From Sanguibacter gelidistatuariae (GTDB lineage Bacteria; Actinomycetota; Actinomycetes; Actinomycetales; Cellulomonadaceae): a stretch of DNA of 64,000 nt. Positions 44,591 to 53,110 of the stretch are shown piece by piece. Made by a program: the position numbers and the translations under genes. The stretch lies in contig NZ_FMYH01000007.1 of the NCBI RefSeq assembly GCF_900096585.1, positions 62,001-126,000 of the forward strand, given 5' to 3'. The notes below the pieces were generated by a model. That model had not been told where the DNA came from, ran no database searches, and saw only the letters and a program-made list of their open reading frames with translations. Each line of letters begins with the position of its first letter. Position 1 is the first letter of the stretch.

Positions 44591-44672
44591 CGCCGAACTC
44601 GTGAGCCGGCCGTCGACCTCGTGAGCGACGGGCAGTCTCCGGCGAGAAGCGGGCTGGCTCACGAGTTCGGCG
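44591..44672. repeat. Inverted repeat in the divergent abfA/oxidoreductase gap
   Basis: cgccgaactcgtgagccggc (44591-44610) pairs with 44653-44672 at 19 of 20 positions, around a 42-nt GC-rich loop. The gap 44453-44895 separates two divergent genes, so termination is not an obvious role. The remaining part holds promoter elements and the leader reading frame listed separately. Confidence 0.75.
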
Positions 44673-44780
44673 CGCCGCCCGCGAGGTCGGAGGGTTGCCG
44701 GGGGGAGGAGGGAACTTGGGCGTGTCACCGGTGGGCGATTCGGGAAAGCGCTACCCGATCCCCCCGTCGGCAGGCTATGG

Positions 44781-44794
44781 TTGTAACGATTCAA
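44781..44794. promoter_or_regulatory. LacI-type operator TTGTAACGATTCAA
   Basis: A near-perfect copy of the site at 37176-37189. It overlaps or follows a possible -10 box (tatggt) and ends 11 nt before the ATG of the leader frame, where a bound repressor would block transcription of the oxidoreductase operon. Confidence 0.65.
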
Positions 44795-44805
44795 AAGAGG
44801 TGTCG

Positions 44806-44889
44806 ATGTCGACACCCAGCACCCACCCACCCAGCACCCACCCAGCACCCACACCGCAGTTCACCGTCGAAACGCGCCTGGAGCAGTGA
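44806..44889 (+). CDS. Possible leader peptide, 27 codons
   Basis: ATG to TGA, preceded by aagaggtgtcg as ribosome site, ending 6 nt before the GTG of the oxidoreductase gene and in the same frame as it. The product is rich in Ser, Thr, His and Pro (STHPPSTHPAPTP), reflecting imperfect CCCAGCACC direct repeats in the DNA. Translation of it could couple to, or control, the downstream gene. It may also be chance. Confidence 0.35.
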   Translation: MSTPSTHPPSTHPAPTPQFTVETRLEQ

Positions 44890-44895
44890 GAGTCC

Positions 44896-46440
44896 GTGAC
44901 CTCCGAGAACACCACCCCCACCCGTCGCCGCTACGCCGTCACCGGCCTCGGCCACCGCAGCTCGATGTACGTGAGCGCGATCCTCGGCGAGCACGCCGAC
45001 GTCGCCGAGCTCGTGGCCTTCTGCGAGCCGAACCCGACTCGTCTCGCGGCCTACACGGCGATCGCCGCGGCCGCCGGAGCCGGCGACATCCCGGGCCACA
45101 CCCCCGACGCCCTCGAGCAGATGATCCGTGAGCAGCGCGTCGACACGGTCATCATCACCACCCCCGACCACACCCACGCCCAGCTCGTGGACCGCGCCCT
45201 GCGCGCGGGGGCCGACGTCGTCGTCGAGAAGCCGCTGACCATCTCCGCCGAGGGCTGCCGCATGATCAACACGGCCGTCGAAGAGACCGGCCGCAACGTC
45301 GTCATGACGTTCAACTACCGCTACGCCCCGCGCAACAGCGAGCTCAAGCGTGTCATCGCCTCCGGTGAGATCGGCGAGGTCACCTCGGTGCACTTCGAGT
45401 GGGTCCTGGACACCGTGCACGGCGCGGACTACTTCCGCCGCTGGCACCGCGAGAAGCGCAACTCCGGCGGGCTGCTCATCCACAAGTCCAGCCACCACTT
45501 CGACCTCGTCAACTGGTGGATCGGTGACGCCCCCGAGCGGGTCTACGCCCGCGGCGGGCTGAAGTTCTACGGTGACACGTCCGTCGTGGCCCGCGAGATG
45601 GCCGCAGCGGATGCGGCCGCCGGGCTGCCGCCGCGTCCCGCGCGCGGGACCGGCAGCGCAGACGGCACGCGCGGCTGGGAAGGGCGCGCGGGAGACCGGT
45701 GGTCCCTCGACCTGCGTGCCGACGAGCGCCTCGCCGAGCTCTACCTCGAGGCTGAGCATCACGACGGATACATCCGTGACCAGGACGTCTTCAGCCCCGG
45801 CATCACGATCGAGGACAACCTTGCGCTCCTGGTGGACTACCGCCGCGGCGCGACGCTCACGTACTCCCTCAACGCCCACGGCCCGTGGGAGGGCTACCGC
45901 GTCACGGTCAACGGGACGAAGGGCCGCGCCGAGCTCGAGGTCGTCGAGCGCGGCTCGATCGCACTCGACGAGCGCGGCCGCTCGATCCTTGACCCGTCGG
46001 CCACCCCCGGCGCGTGGGAGGGCGACGACGTGCGCCCCTTCGGCGACACCCTCACCGTGCAGAAGCACTGGGAACGCGCGCGCCGGGTGGACATCCCGGC
46101 CGGCATCGGCGGCCACGGCGGCGGCGATGCGATCCTGCTGCAGGACGTCTTCCGCGCTCCCGTCGACGGCCCGCGTCCAGACCCGCTCGGTCGCCCGGCC
46201 GGCTACGTCGACGGCGTGCGCGCCGTCGCGGTCGGCATCTCCGGCAACGCCTCGCTGGTCAGCGGCCTGCCGGTGATCGTCGACGAGCTCAACCTGGGCA
46301 TCGACATCACAGTCCCCCGCCCGGGCGCCCTGCCCGACGCCGCGGTGCGCCCGACCGCGCATACCGCGCCGACTGCGCTGACCCCCGTGACCCCAACCCT
46401 GCCCGACGCCGCCCGCTCACCCGAACAGGTCACCTCATGA
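44896..46440 (+). CDS. Gfo/Idh/MocA-family oxidoreductase 1
   Basis: A 514-residue NAD(P)-dependent enzyme with an N-terminal Rossmann fold (VTGLGHRSSMYVSAILG), the catalytic-region motif VVVEKPLTIS (about residues 109-118), and a large C-terminal alpha/beta domain with FNYRYAPRN and HKSSHHFDLVNWW. It is longer than the family's usual 350-430, with insertions around residues 235-270. GTG 44896 is preceded by tggagcagtgagagtcc. Its stop overlaps the next gene by 4 nt. The substrate is unknown; members oxidise or epimerise sugars and glycosides, so a plant-oligosaccharide role is plausible. Confidence 0.88.
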   Translation: MTSENTTPTRRRYAVTGLGHRSSMYVSAILGEHADVAELVAFCEPNPTRLAAYTAIAAAAGAGDIPGHTPDALEQMIREQRVDTVIITTPDHTHAQLVDRALRAGADVVVEKPLTISAEGCRMINTAVEETGRNVVMTFNYRYAPRNSELKRVIASGEIGEVTSVHFEWVLDTVHGADYFRRWHREKRNSGGLLIHKSSHHFDLVNWWIGDAPERVYARGGLKFYGDTSVVAREMAAADAAAGLPPRPARGTGSADGTRGWEGRAGDRWSLDLRADERLAELYLEAEHHDGYIRDQDVFSPGITIEDNLALLVDYRRGATLTYSLNAHGPWEGYRVTVNGTKGRAELEVVERGSIALDERGRSILDPSATPGAWEGDDVRPFGDTLTVQKHWERARRVDIPAGIGGHGGGDAILLQDVFRAPVDGPRPDPLGRPAGYVDGVRAVAVGISGNASLVSGLPVIVDELNLGIDITVPRPGALPDAAVRPTAHTAPTALTPVTPTLPDAARSPEQVTS

Positions 46441-47663
46441 CCCGCGCCTACCGGGCCGCGATCGTCGGGACCGGCGGGATCGCCCATGCCCACGCTCAGG
46501 CCCTCGCGGACGCGGGCCGCCGGGTGCGCCTGACCCACGCGATCGACGTCGACCAGGCCCGCGCGACGGCATTCGCGGCCCAGTGGTCGGACGGCGCCGA
46601 ACCGGACGGCGCCATACCGGTCCTCGCCTCGACCGACCTCGCGGACGTGCTCGCCCGGACCCGCGAGGCGGGGGAGCCCCTCGACCTCGTACACATCTGC
46701 ACCCCGCCGCAGTCGCACTTCGTGCTCGCCGCGCAGGTGCTGCAGGCCGGCGTCGACGTGCTCCTGGAGAAGCCGCCGACGCTCTCCCTCGTCGAGCTCG
46801 ACGAGCTGATCGCGATCGAGCGGGAGACCGGCGCGCACGTGGGCGTCGTCTTCCAGCACCGCTTCGGTGCCGGCGCGCAGCGGTTGCGCACGTTGATCGA
46901 GGCCGCGCCGTCCCCGATCGGACGGCCGCTCGTGGCGCTGTGCAACACGCTCTGGTACCGCGACGCGGAATACTTCGCCGCGCCGTGGCGGGGCCGGTGG
47001 GACACAGAGGGCGGCGGCCCGACGATGGGGCACGGCATCCATCAGTTCGACCTGCTGCTCTCGGTGCTCGGCCCCTGGGCCGAGGTCACCGCGATGGCCG
47101 GCCGACAGGCCCGCGACACCGACACCGAGGACGCGTCCATGGCGATCGTGCGGTTCGCCAGCGGCGCGCTCGCGACCATCGTCAACTCGGTCGTCTCCCC
47201 GCGCCAGACGTCATCGCTGCGCTTCGACACCGAGCTCGCCACGATCGAGCTCGAGCACCTCTACGGCTACACCGACGCCGACTGGACCTTCACCCCGGCC
47301 CCCGGCCACGAGGAGCTCACGGAGCTGTGGACCAGCGATCCGGATGCCGCGGCGTCGAGCCACTCCTCCCAGGTGATCGCGATCCTCGACGCCCTCGACG
47401 CCGGGCAGCCCCCGCCGGTGACGGCCACGGACGCCCGCGGCACGATCGAGCTGGTCGCCGCGCTCTACGCCTCGGCCTTCACCGGGCGCCCCATTCGCCG
47501 CGGTGAGATCGATGCGGCACACCCCTTCGCAGCCGCGATGAACGGCACCGGCGCCCCGTGGGCGGCGCAGCCCGCGGAGGCTGAGACCTCCGCACCCGCC
47601 GACGTCACGCCACCGACGCCGCCCGCCTCTTCGTCCACCCCCGCTCCCGAGGAGACCCGATGA
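46437..47663 (+). CDS. Gfo/Idh/MocA-family oxidoreductase 2
   Basis: A 408-residue relative of the previous protein, with Rossmann motif AAIVGTGGIAHAHAQAL, HICTPPQSHFVLAAQ, and VLLEKPPTLS. The C-terminal domain includes GGGPTMGHGIHQFDLLLSVLG. The start ATG at 46437 lies in the upstream stop (ATGA); a longer frame inside the preceding gene is a shadow. The last 50 residues are Pro/Ala/Thr-rich and probably disordered. Paired family members in one operon may act in sequence, as in the 3-keto-glycoside pathways; this is inferred from context. Confidence 0.88.
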   Translation: MTRAYRAAIVGTGGIAHAHAQALADAGRRVRLTHAIDVDQARATAFAAQWSDGAEPDGAIPVLASTDLADVLARTREAGEPLDLVHICTPPQSHFVLAAQVLQAGVDVLLEKPPTLSLVELDELIAIERETGAHVGVVFQHRFGAGAQRLRTLIEAAPSPIGRPLVALCNTLWYRDAEYFAAPWRGRWDTEGGGPTMGHGIHQFDLLLSVLGPWAEVTAMAGRQARDTDTEDASMAIVRFASGALATIVNSVVSPRQTSSLRFDTELATIELEHLYGYTDADWTFTPAPGHEELTELWTSDPDAAASSHSSQVIAILDALDAGQPPPVTATDARGTIELVAALYASAFTGRPIRRGEIDAAHPFAAAMNGTGAPWAAQPAEAETSAPADVTPPTPPASSSTPAPEETR

Positions 47664-48700
47664 CCCGCCTCACTTTGTCCGACGACGGCGCGGCCCTCAC
47701 GGTCCACCTCGCCCCCGCCCCCGCGCCTGGCGCGGCCACCGCGGCTGCGACCGAGCTCGTCAGGTACGTCTACCGCCCCACCGACATCCAGCTCGAGTCG
47801 CCCAAACCGTACTTCCACCCGATCCGCACGGCCGGGGGGGACCTGGTCAGCCTGTTCCGCCCGCACGACCACGTGTGGCACAAGGGCATCGCATGGTCGC
47901 TGCCCCACGTCGGCCCGCACAACTTCTGGGGCGGCCCGACCTTCGTCGAAGGCGAGGGCTACGTCCAGCTCGACAACGACGGCTCGATGGTCCACGAGGG
48001 CTTCACCGCCGCGCGGGTCGACGACGACGGCGTCTTCGTCACGCAGTCGCTGGCCTGGTTCACCCAGGCGGGCGAGCGCGTGGTCAAGGAGGTGCGCTCC
48101 TTCTCCGTGACCCTCGCGACCGCGACCGTCCCCAGCACCGACCCCGGCACCATCACCACCCCCGCCGCCTGGGTCCTCACCTTCTCCTCCACGATGACCA
48201 ACGTCTCCGGCGGCGACCTGCCGATCGGCAGCCCCACCACCAACGGCCGCGAGAACGCCGGCTACGGCGGCCTGTTCTGGCGCGGCCCGCGCTCGTTCAC
48301 CGGCGGTACCATCCTCGCCCCCTACTTCGCCGGCGGCGAAGAGATCCGCGGCCAGCGCGCACCGTGGATGGGCTTCACCGGCACGCACGACGAGAGCGCC
48401 CGCCAGTCCACCCTCGTCATGGTCGACGACGCGGCCAACCCCCGCGGTCCGGCCTCGCCGGGACTCGACCCCGAGTGGTTCGCCCGCAACGAATGGTTCG
48501 CCTGCGTCTGTGCGACGCCGTTCTTCAGCGAGGAGATCCCCTTCGCCCGCCAGGACTCCCTGACCTTCCGCTACGCGGTCGTCGTGGCCGACGGCGGCGC
48601 GGATGCCGCGCGCGGCGCCGACCTCGCCGAGGTGGGTCGCGGCGCGCTCGAGCAGGGCGCGGCGAACCAGACCACGCCCACGCAGGGCGCGCCGGCCTGA
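47660..48700 (+). CDS. DUF6807 (PmoA-like) protein
   Basis: A 346-residue protein with motifs of the DUF6807 family, earlier labelled PmoA: PYFHPIRTAGGDLVSLFRPHDHVWHKGI and NFWGGPTFVEGEGYV. Despite the old name it is not related to methane oxidation; members are found with Gfo/Idh/MocA proteins in polysaccharide-use operons. The cluster of histidines HDHVWHKG could bind metal. There is no signal peptide. The start overlaps the previous stop by 4 nt and its stop overlaps the cupin start by 1 nt. No reaction is known to me. Confidence 0.8.
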   Translation: MTRLTLSDDGAALTVHLAPAPAPGAATAAATELVRYVYRPTDIQLESPKPYFHPIRTAGGDLVSLFRPHDHVWHKGIAWSLPHVGPHNFWGGPTFVEGEGYVQLDNDGSMVHEGFTAARVDDDGVFVTQSLAWFTQAGERVVKEVRSFSVTLATATVPSTDPGTITTPAAWVLTFSSTMTNVSGGDLPIGSPTTNGRENAGYGGLFWRGPRSFTGGTILAPYFAGGEEIRGQRAPWMGFTGTHDESARQSTLVMVDDAANPRGPASPGLDPEWFARNEWFACVCATPFFSEEIPFARQDSLTFRYAVVVADGGADAARGADLAEVGRGALEQGAANQTTPTQGAPA

Positions 48701-49464
48701 TGGCTTCCCTCCCGCCAGCGCACCCGTTCCCGGGCGGCACGAGCGTCTCTCACCTGCGCGTCTACGACTGGCCGACGACGGACGGCGCCGGCGTGGTGGG
48801 TGGCGGCACCCCGCACCTGCACACCGCCTCCGACGAGGGCTACGTCGTGCTGCGCGGCTCGGGTGCGGTCCAGACCCTGGGCCCCGACGGGTACGCCGAG
48901 CACCGCCTGTGGGAGGGCACTGCGCTGTGGTTCCAGCCCGGCGTCGTGCACCGGCTGATCAACGACGGCGACCTGGAGATCCTCGTGATCATGTCCAACG
49001 CGGGCCTGCCTGAGGCGGGGGACGCGATCATGACCTTCCCCGCCGAGGTGCTGGCCGACGTCGGGCGATACCGGGCGGCGGCCGCGCTGCCGGCCGCGCG
49101 GCCGGGCGCAGCCGACGACCCAGCAACCGACGACGCCGCGCTCGCGGCGGCTGCGCGGGCCCGCCGGGACCTCGCGGTCGAGGGCTTCGGCGCGCTGCGC
49201 GACCGGGTCCTCGCCGAAGGCCCCGGGGCGCCCATGCAGGAGCTGTACGACGCCGCGGCGCGCCTCGTCCGCGACCGGGTGCCCGGGTGGCGCGCAACCT
49301 GGGAGGCGACCGTCGCCGCCGCCGCGCGGACCACCGACCAGGCGCTGACCGACCTCGCCGCCGGGGTCGCCCCGCACCTGAGCCGCGCCCAGGTCGCCTC
49401 GACGCCGGCCGACCCCGGGCTGCGGTACGGCATGTGCGGGCGCCTGACCACCTGGCACCCCTGA
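48700..49464 (+). CDS. Cupin-domain protein with a helical C-terminal extension
   Basis: A 254-residue protein. The N-terminal half (about residues 10-125) is a cupin with the metal-site pattern GGTPHLHTASDEGYVVLRGSG and FQPGVVHRLINDG. The C-terminal half (about 140-245) is Ala/Arg-rich and mostly helical, which is unusual for small sugar-isomerase-like cupins. It begins at the TGATG junction with the DUF6807 gene. A lyase, isomerase or sugar-sensing role is possible; the sequence does not decide. Confidence 0.8.
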   Translation: MASLPPAHPFPGGTSVSHLRVYDWPTTDGAGVVGGGTPHLHTASDEGYVVLRGSGAVQTLGPDGYAEHRLWEGTALWFQPGVVHRLINDGDLEILVIMSNAGLPEAGDAIMTFPAEVLADVGRYRAAAALPAARPGAADDPATDDAALAAAARARRDLAVEGFGALRDRVLAEGPGAPMQELYDAAARLVRDRVPGWRATWEATVAAAARTTDQALTDLAAGVAPHLSRAQVASTPADPGLRYGMCGRLTTWHP

Positions 49465-49527
49465 GCCCCACGCTCGGACCCGACCCGCCTTCTCCGACCC
49501 GACCCCACCCCCCAGAAAGACACCGTC

Positions 49528-50526
49528 ATGGTTCAGTTCGACCTGTCGCTCCCTGAGCTCGAGGCCTACCGGCCCACCCGTGAGGAACCGGCCGACTTCG
49601 AGGAGTTCTGGCTCCGCACCCTCACCGAGCAGGACGCCGCGCACCCGCTCGAGGCGACGTTCGAGCGTGTCGACACGGGCCTGAGCGAGGTGATCACCGA
49701 GGACGTCACGTACACCGGCTTCGGCGGTCAGCCGATCAAGGCGTGGCTGCACCGGCCCGCCCGCGGGACCGGCCCGCTGCCGACCGTCGTGACCTACATC
49801 GGCTACGGCGGCGGGCGCGGGCTGAGCCACGAGCACGTCCTGCACGCCGTCGCCGGGCGGGCGCACCTGGTCATGGACAACCGCGGACAGGGGAGCGGTC
49901 ACGAGATCGGCAGCACAGGGGACGCGGGATCCACCGGCGCGCACGCCGCCGGGTTCCTCACCTCTGGGATCGACTCGCCCGAGACCTACTTCTACCGGCG
50001 GATCTTCACCGACGCCGAGCGCGCCGTGCGGGTGGCCCGCGGCCACGCCCACGTCGACCCGTCCGACGTCATGGTCTCGGGCGGGTCCCAGGGTGGTGCG
50101 CTGAGCCTGGCGGCGGCCGCGCTCACCGAGCTGCGGGACGGGCTCGGCCATCCGCCGTTGCGCGCCGCGATCGTCGACGTGCCTTTCCTGGCGCACGTGC
50201 GCCGAGCCTCGGTGCTGACCGACGCTCACCCGTATGCGGAGCTCATCCAGTACTTCCACACCCACCGCGACCTCGTCGAGCAGGCCTTCGGGACGTTGAG
50301 CTACTTCGACGGCGTGAACCTGGCCGCGCGGATCACCGTGCCCGGGCTGTTCTCGGTGGGCCTGATGGACCAGATCTGCCCGCCGTCGACCGTGTACGCG
50401 ACCTACAACCACTACGCGGGGGAGAAAGAGATGGTCGTCTACCCCTACAACGGGCACGAGAACGGCGGACCGTTCCAAGACGCCGAGCACCTGCGGTTCG
50501 CGGCTGAGCGGCTGCGATCTGCCTAG
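49528..50526 (+). CDS. CE7 family acetyl xylan esterase / cephalosporin C deacetylase
   Basis: A 332-residue alpha/beta hydrolase that removes acetyl groups from xylo-oligosaccharides. Signatures of CE7 are VMDNRGQGSGH, the nucleophile Ser187 in SGGSQGGALSLAAAAL, the Asp region GLMDQICPPSTVYATYN, and the His in NGHENGGP. There is no signal peptide, so it acts inside the cell on imported oligomers. The ATG at 49528 follows ccagaaagacaccgtc. It lies 63 bp after the cupin gene and probably ends the same operon. Confidence 0.92.
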   Translation: MVQFDLSLPELEAYRPTREEPADFEEFWLRTLTEQDAAHPLEATFERVDTGLSEVITEDVTYTGFGGQPIKAWLHRPARGTGPLPTVVTYIGYGGGRGLSHEHVLHAVAGRAHLVMDNRGQGSGHEIGSTGDAGSTGAHAAGFLTSGIDSPETYFYRRIFTDAERAVRVARGHAHVDPSDVMVSGGSQGGALSLAAAALTELRDGLGHPPLRAAIVDVPFLAHVRRASVLTDAHPYAELIQYFHTHRDLVEQAFGTLSYFDGVNLAARITVPGLFSVGLMDQICPPSTVYATYNHYAGEKEMVVYPYNGHENGGPFQDAEHLRFAAERLRSA

Positions 50527-50693
50527 CTCGCTGCTCTCCCGGCCGCACTGCCTCCGCGGGATGTCGGGTGAAACGACATCTGGTACCTGCTGATCTGGGC
50601 GATTTGCTCTCGCCGCGCAGGGTATCCTACTGAGGTCCGTGCCCACTTGCGGGTCTGACCTGGGGACTCGCAGAGAAAACGAGAGGGGCCGGC

Positions 50694-51083
50694 GTGAGTG
50701 AGCTGCGCAGCGGCGCAAGTCCAACCGTGGGATCGGTCAACGGTCCCCACGTCGTGCTGCGTTTCTCCGACGGACGCCGTGTCCCCCTGCGCGGGATGAC
50801 CCTCATCGGGCGGCACCCGCAGGCCGTGGGCGAGGAGATCATCACCGACCTGGTCAGCCTGGACGACCCGGGACGATCGGTGTCCAAGACCCACCTGCTC
50901 GTGGGGATGGACGCGCGCGGGCTCTACGTACAGGACCGTCACTCGACCAACGGCACCATCGTCACCCTCCCGGACGGCCAGCAGATCCTGTGCGCCGCCG
51001 GTCAGACGATCCGCGTCCCGGGCGGCTCGACGGTCTCCTTCGGAGAATTCAGCTGCATCCCCGACTTCCACCAGAACGGCTGA
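50694..51083 (+). CDS. FHA-domain protein
   Basis: A 129-residue cytoplasmic phosphothreonine-binding protein. Residues from about 20 to 125 form a single FHA domain with LIGRHPQ, SVSKTHLLV and DRHSTNGTIV, which carry the conserved Gly-Arg, Ser-x-x-His and Asn-Gly. It starts at GTG 50694 after gagaggggccggc. It is the first gene of a locus with a phosphatase and a kinase, so it probably recognises a protein phosphorylated by that kinase. It ends 3 bp before the phosphatase gene. Confidence 0.9.
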   Translation: MSELRSGASPTVGSVNGPHVVLRFSDGRRVPLRGMTLIGRHPQAVGEEIITDLVSLDDPGRSVSKTHLLVGMDARGLYVQDRHSTNGTIVTLPDGQQILCAAGQTIRVPGGSTVSFGEFSCIPDFHQNG

Positions 51084-51086
51084 AGC

Positions 51087-51941
51087 ATGTACACCGCGTG
51101 GGGATCGGCCACAGACACCGGGCGTGTGCGCACCCTCAACGAGGACGCGCTCGTGGCGCTCGCGCCGATCTTCCTCGTGGCGGACGGCATGGGCGGGCAC
51201 GACTCCGGCGACGTGGCGAGCCGCATCGTCGTCGAGGAGTGCTCGGTGCTCGCGGGGCGCCCCTTCGTCACGATCGACGACCTCCAGCAGTGCTTCTCGC
51301 GCGCCTCGACCCGCATGCGCGGGGTGCTCGCCGGCCGCAACGGCGGCGCCACCGTCGCCGGTGCGGCGATCGCCATGCACGACGGCGCCGCGTACTGGCT
51401 GGTCTTCAACATCGGTGACTCCCGGGTCTACCGGATGGTCGACTCCGTGATCGAGCAGGTGACCGTGGACCACTCCGTGGTCCAGGAGCTCCTCGAGGCC
51501 GGCGAGCTGAGCGCCGTCGAGGCCTCCGTGCATGCCGACCGCCACGTCGTCACTCGTGCGCTGGCCACCGACTCCGCCTCGGAGCCCGACTACTGGATGA
51601 TCCCGGCCACCCGCGACGACCGCCTGCTGATCTGCTCCGACGGGCTGACCGACGAGCTCACCGACGCCCAGATCCAGGAGATCCTGCTGCGCGTGACCGA
51701 CGCGCAGGAGGCCGCCGAGGCTCTCGTGGCCGCAGCGCTGGACGCCGGCGGGCGCGACAACGTGAGCGTCGTCGTGGTCGACGTGGCGATCGTCTGGCAC
51801 GGGCTGACCGCGGACCAGACGCACAGCTACGACCCCCCGGGTCCGAACGGTCGGGTGTGCCCCGAGGCGCCCGCGGACCCGGAATGGGACGAGCAGATGC
51901 ACGGCATCACCCAGCCGCGGATGCGAGGCGGCGACGCATGA
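51087..51941 (+). CDS. PP2C-family Ser/Thr protein phosphatase
   Basis: A 284-residue metal-dependent phosphatase that would reverse the action of the kinase at 53107. The metal-binding and catalytic motifs are present in order: RTLNEDALV, FLVADGMGGHDSGDVASR, FNIGDSRVYR, LLICSDGLTDEL and GGRDNVSVVVVDV. It has no membrane segment; the last 45 residues are a Pro-rich tail. Its stop overlaps the next start by 4 nt. Confidence 0.93.
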   Translation: MYTAWGSATDTGRVRTLNEDALVALAPIFLVADGMGGHDSGDVASRIVVEECSVLAGRPFVTIDDLQQCFSRASTRMRGVLAGRNGGATVAGAAIAMHDGAAYWLVFNIGDSRVYRMVDSVIEQVTVDHSVVQELLEAGELSAVEASVHADRHVVTRALATDSASEPDYWMIPATRDDRLLICSDGLTDELTDAQIQEILLRVTDAQEAAEALVAAALDAGGRDNVSVVVVDVAIVWHGLTADQTHSYDPPGPNGRVCPEAPADPEWDEQMHGITQPRMRGGDA

Positions 51942-53110
51942 TCATCCCCATGTACGTCTCCGGCGACTGGTACGCCGTCGTGACCGACGGCGCCGTCGCG
52001 CTGCTGCCGCCCACGATCTCCGAGACCAAGCTCACCCAGGTCTGGGACGCGCTCCGGGAGAGCGCCGACCTCACGCACTCCCTCACCGCGCTGGCCCGCG
52101 GCGGGCTCGTCGGCCTGCCGCCCTTCGCCCTGGTCTCCGTCGTGGACGGGCACGTCCGCGGGTTCTTGCGCGGGGACGTGCGCCTGCTGATCACCGACAG
52201 CCACGGCACCCAGGAGCACACGGCCGAGCACGTCGCGACGTGGGCCGAGATCAACGTGCCCGACGCCGCGGCGCTCACCGTCGCGGTCCCCGCCGCCCTC
52301 TCCCCGACCGGACGCACCGTGCGGATGCCGGCGCTCGCGGCCGTCGTGGCGGCGTCGAGCGTCGAGGTCCGGCTGCGCGACGGCGCGATCGCCGCACCGT
52401 CCCTGGTGGCCCCACGCGCGACGGCCGACGACACCGCCGCGGAGACGACCACCTACTCCGACCTCGACCTGCCCGCTCCCGTCGCACGCCGGGCACTGCA
52501 GCCTGAGCCGGCACGCGCCGTCGTGCAGGCACCTGCTCCGGCTCCCCACCCTGCCCCGGTGCGGGCGCTCGAAGCCGCCTTGCCCGCGGGACTCGCCTCA
52601 CGGCCCGTCCCCGGACCGCCGCCTCCGCCCCCCGTGAAGCCGGAGACCGACGAGGACCCTTACGGCAGCACCGTGCTGAGCACGAGCCTCGTGGAGATCC
52701 GCCGCCAGATGCCCAGCTGGCAGGAGGACCCGGTCCCGGGCCCCTTCGCCATCCCTCCGGTGCCCGCCCGCGTCCCGCGGATCCGGATGTCCTCTGGGCT
52801 CTCGGTCCCCCTCGACCGCGCGGTCCTCATCGGGCGCGCCCCGGTGGTCTCTCGCGTGGCCGCCCGTGACCTGCCGCGCCTGGTCACGGTTGTCAGTCCG
52901 AACCAGGACATCTCCCGCACACACGCCCAGGTGCGTGTCGACGGTGAGGACGTGCTGGTCACCGACCTGAACTCGACCAACGGCATGCTTCTCGTCGAGC
53001 CCGGCCTGCCCCCTCGGCGGCTGCGCTCGGGGGAGCCGACTCCGCTGCGCGCGCACGCCGTCGTCGACCTCGGTGACGACGTGACCTTCACCTTGGAGAG
53101 TGACTCGTGA
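51938..53110 (+). CDS. FHA-domain protein with N-terminal domain of unknown function
   Basis: A 390-residue protein. The N-terminal 150 residues form an alpha/beta domain I do not recognise (MYVSGDWYAVVTDGAVALLP). A Pro/Ala-rich linker (about 175-250) contains PGPPPPPPVKP. The C-terminal 105 residues are an FHA domain with VLIGRAPV, DISRTHAQVRV and DLNSTNGM. Its ATG lies in the phosphatase stop, and its stop overlaps the kinase GTG, so it is made with both. It may be a scaffold between kinase and target. Confidence 0.87.
   Translation: MIIPMYVSGDWYAVVTDGAVALLPPTISETKLTQVWDALRESADLTHSLTALARGGLVGLPPFALVSVVDGHVRGFLRGDVRLLITDSHGTQEHTAEHVATWAEINVPDAAALTVAVPAALSPTGRTVRMPALAAVVAASSVEVRLRDGAIAAPSLVAPRATADDTAAETTTYSDLDLPAPVARRALQPEPARAVVQAPAPAPHPAPVRALEAALPAGLASRPVPGPPPPPPVKPETDEDPYGSTVLSTSLVEIRRQMPSWQEDPVPGPFAIPPVPARVPRIRMSSGLSVPLDRAVLIGRAPVVSRVAARDLPRLVTVVSPNQDISRTHAQVRVDGEDVLVTDLNSTNGMLLVEPGLPPRRLRSGEPTPLRAHAVVDLGDDVTFTLESDS

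Noticed and set aside
48571-50724. A 717-codon open frame on the minus strand
   Set aside because: Opposite the cupin and CE7 esterase genes, both strongly supported on the plus strand.
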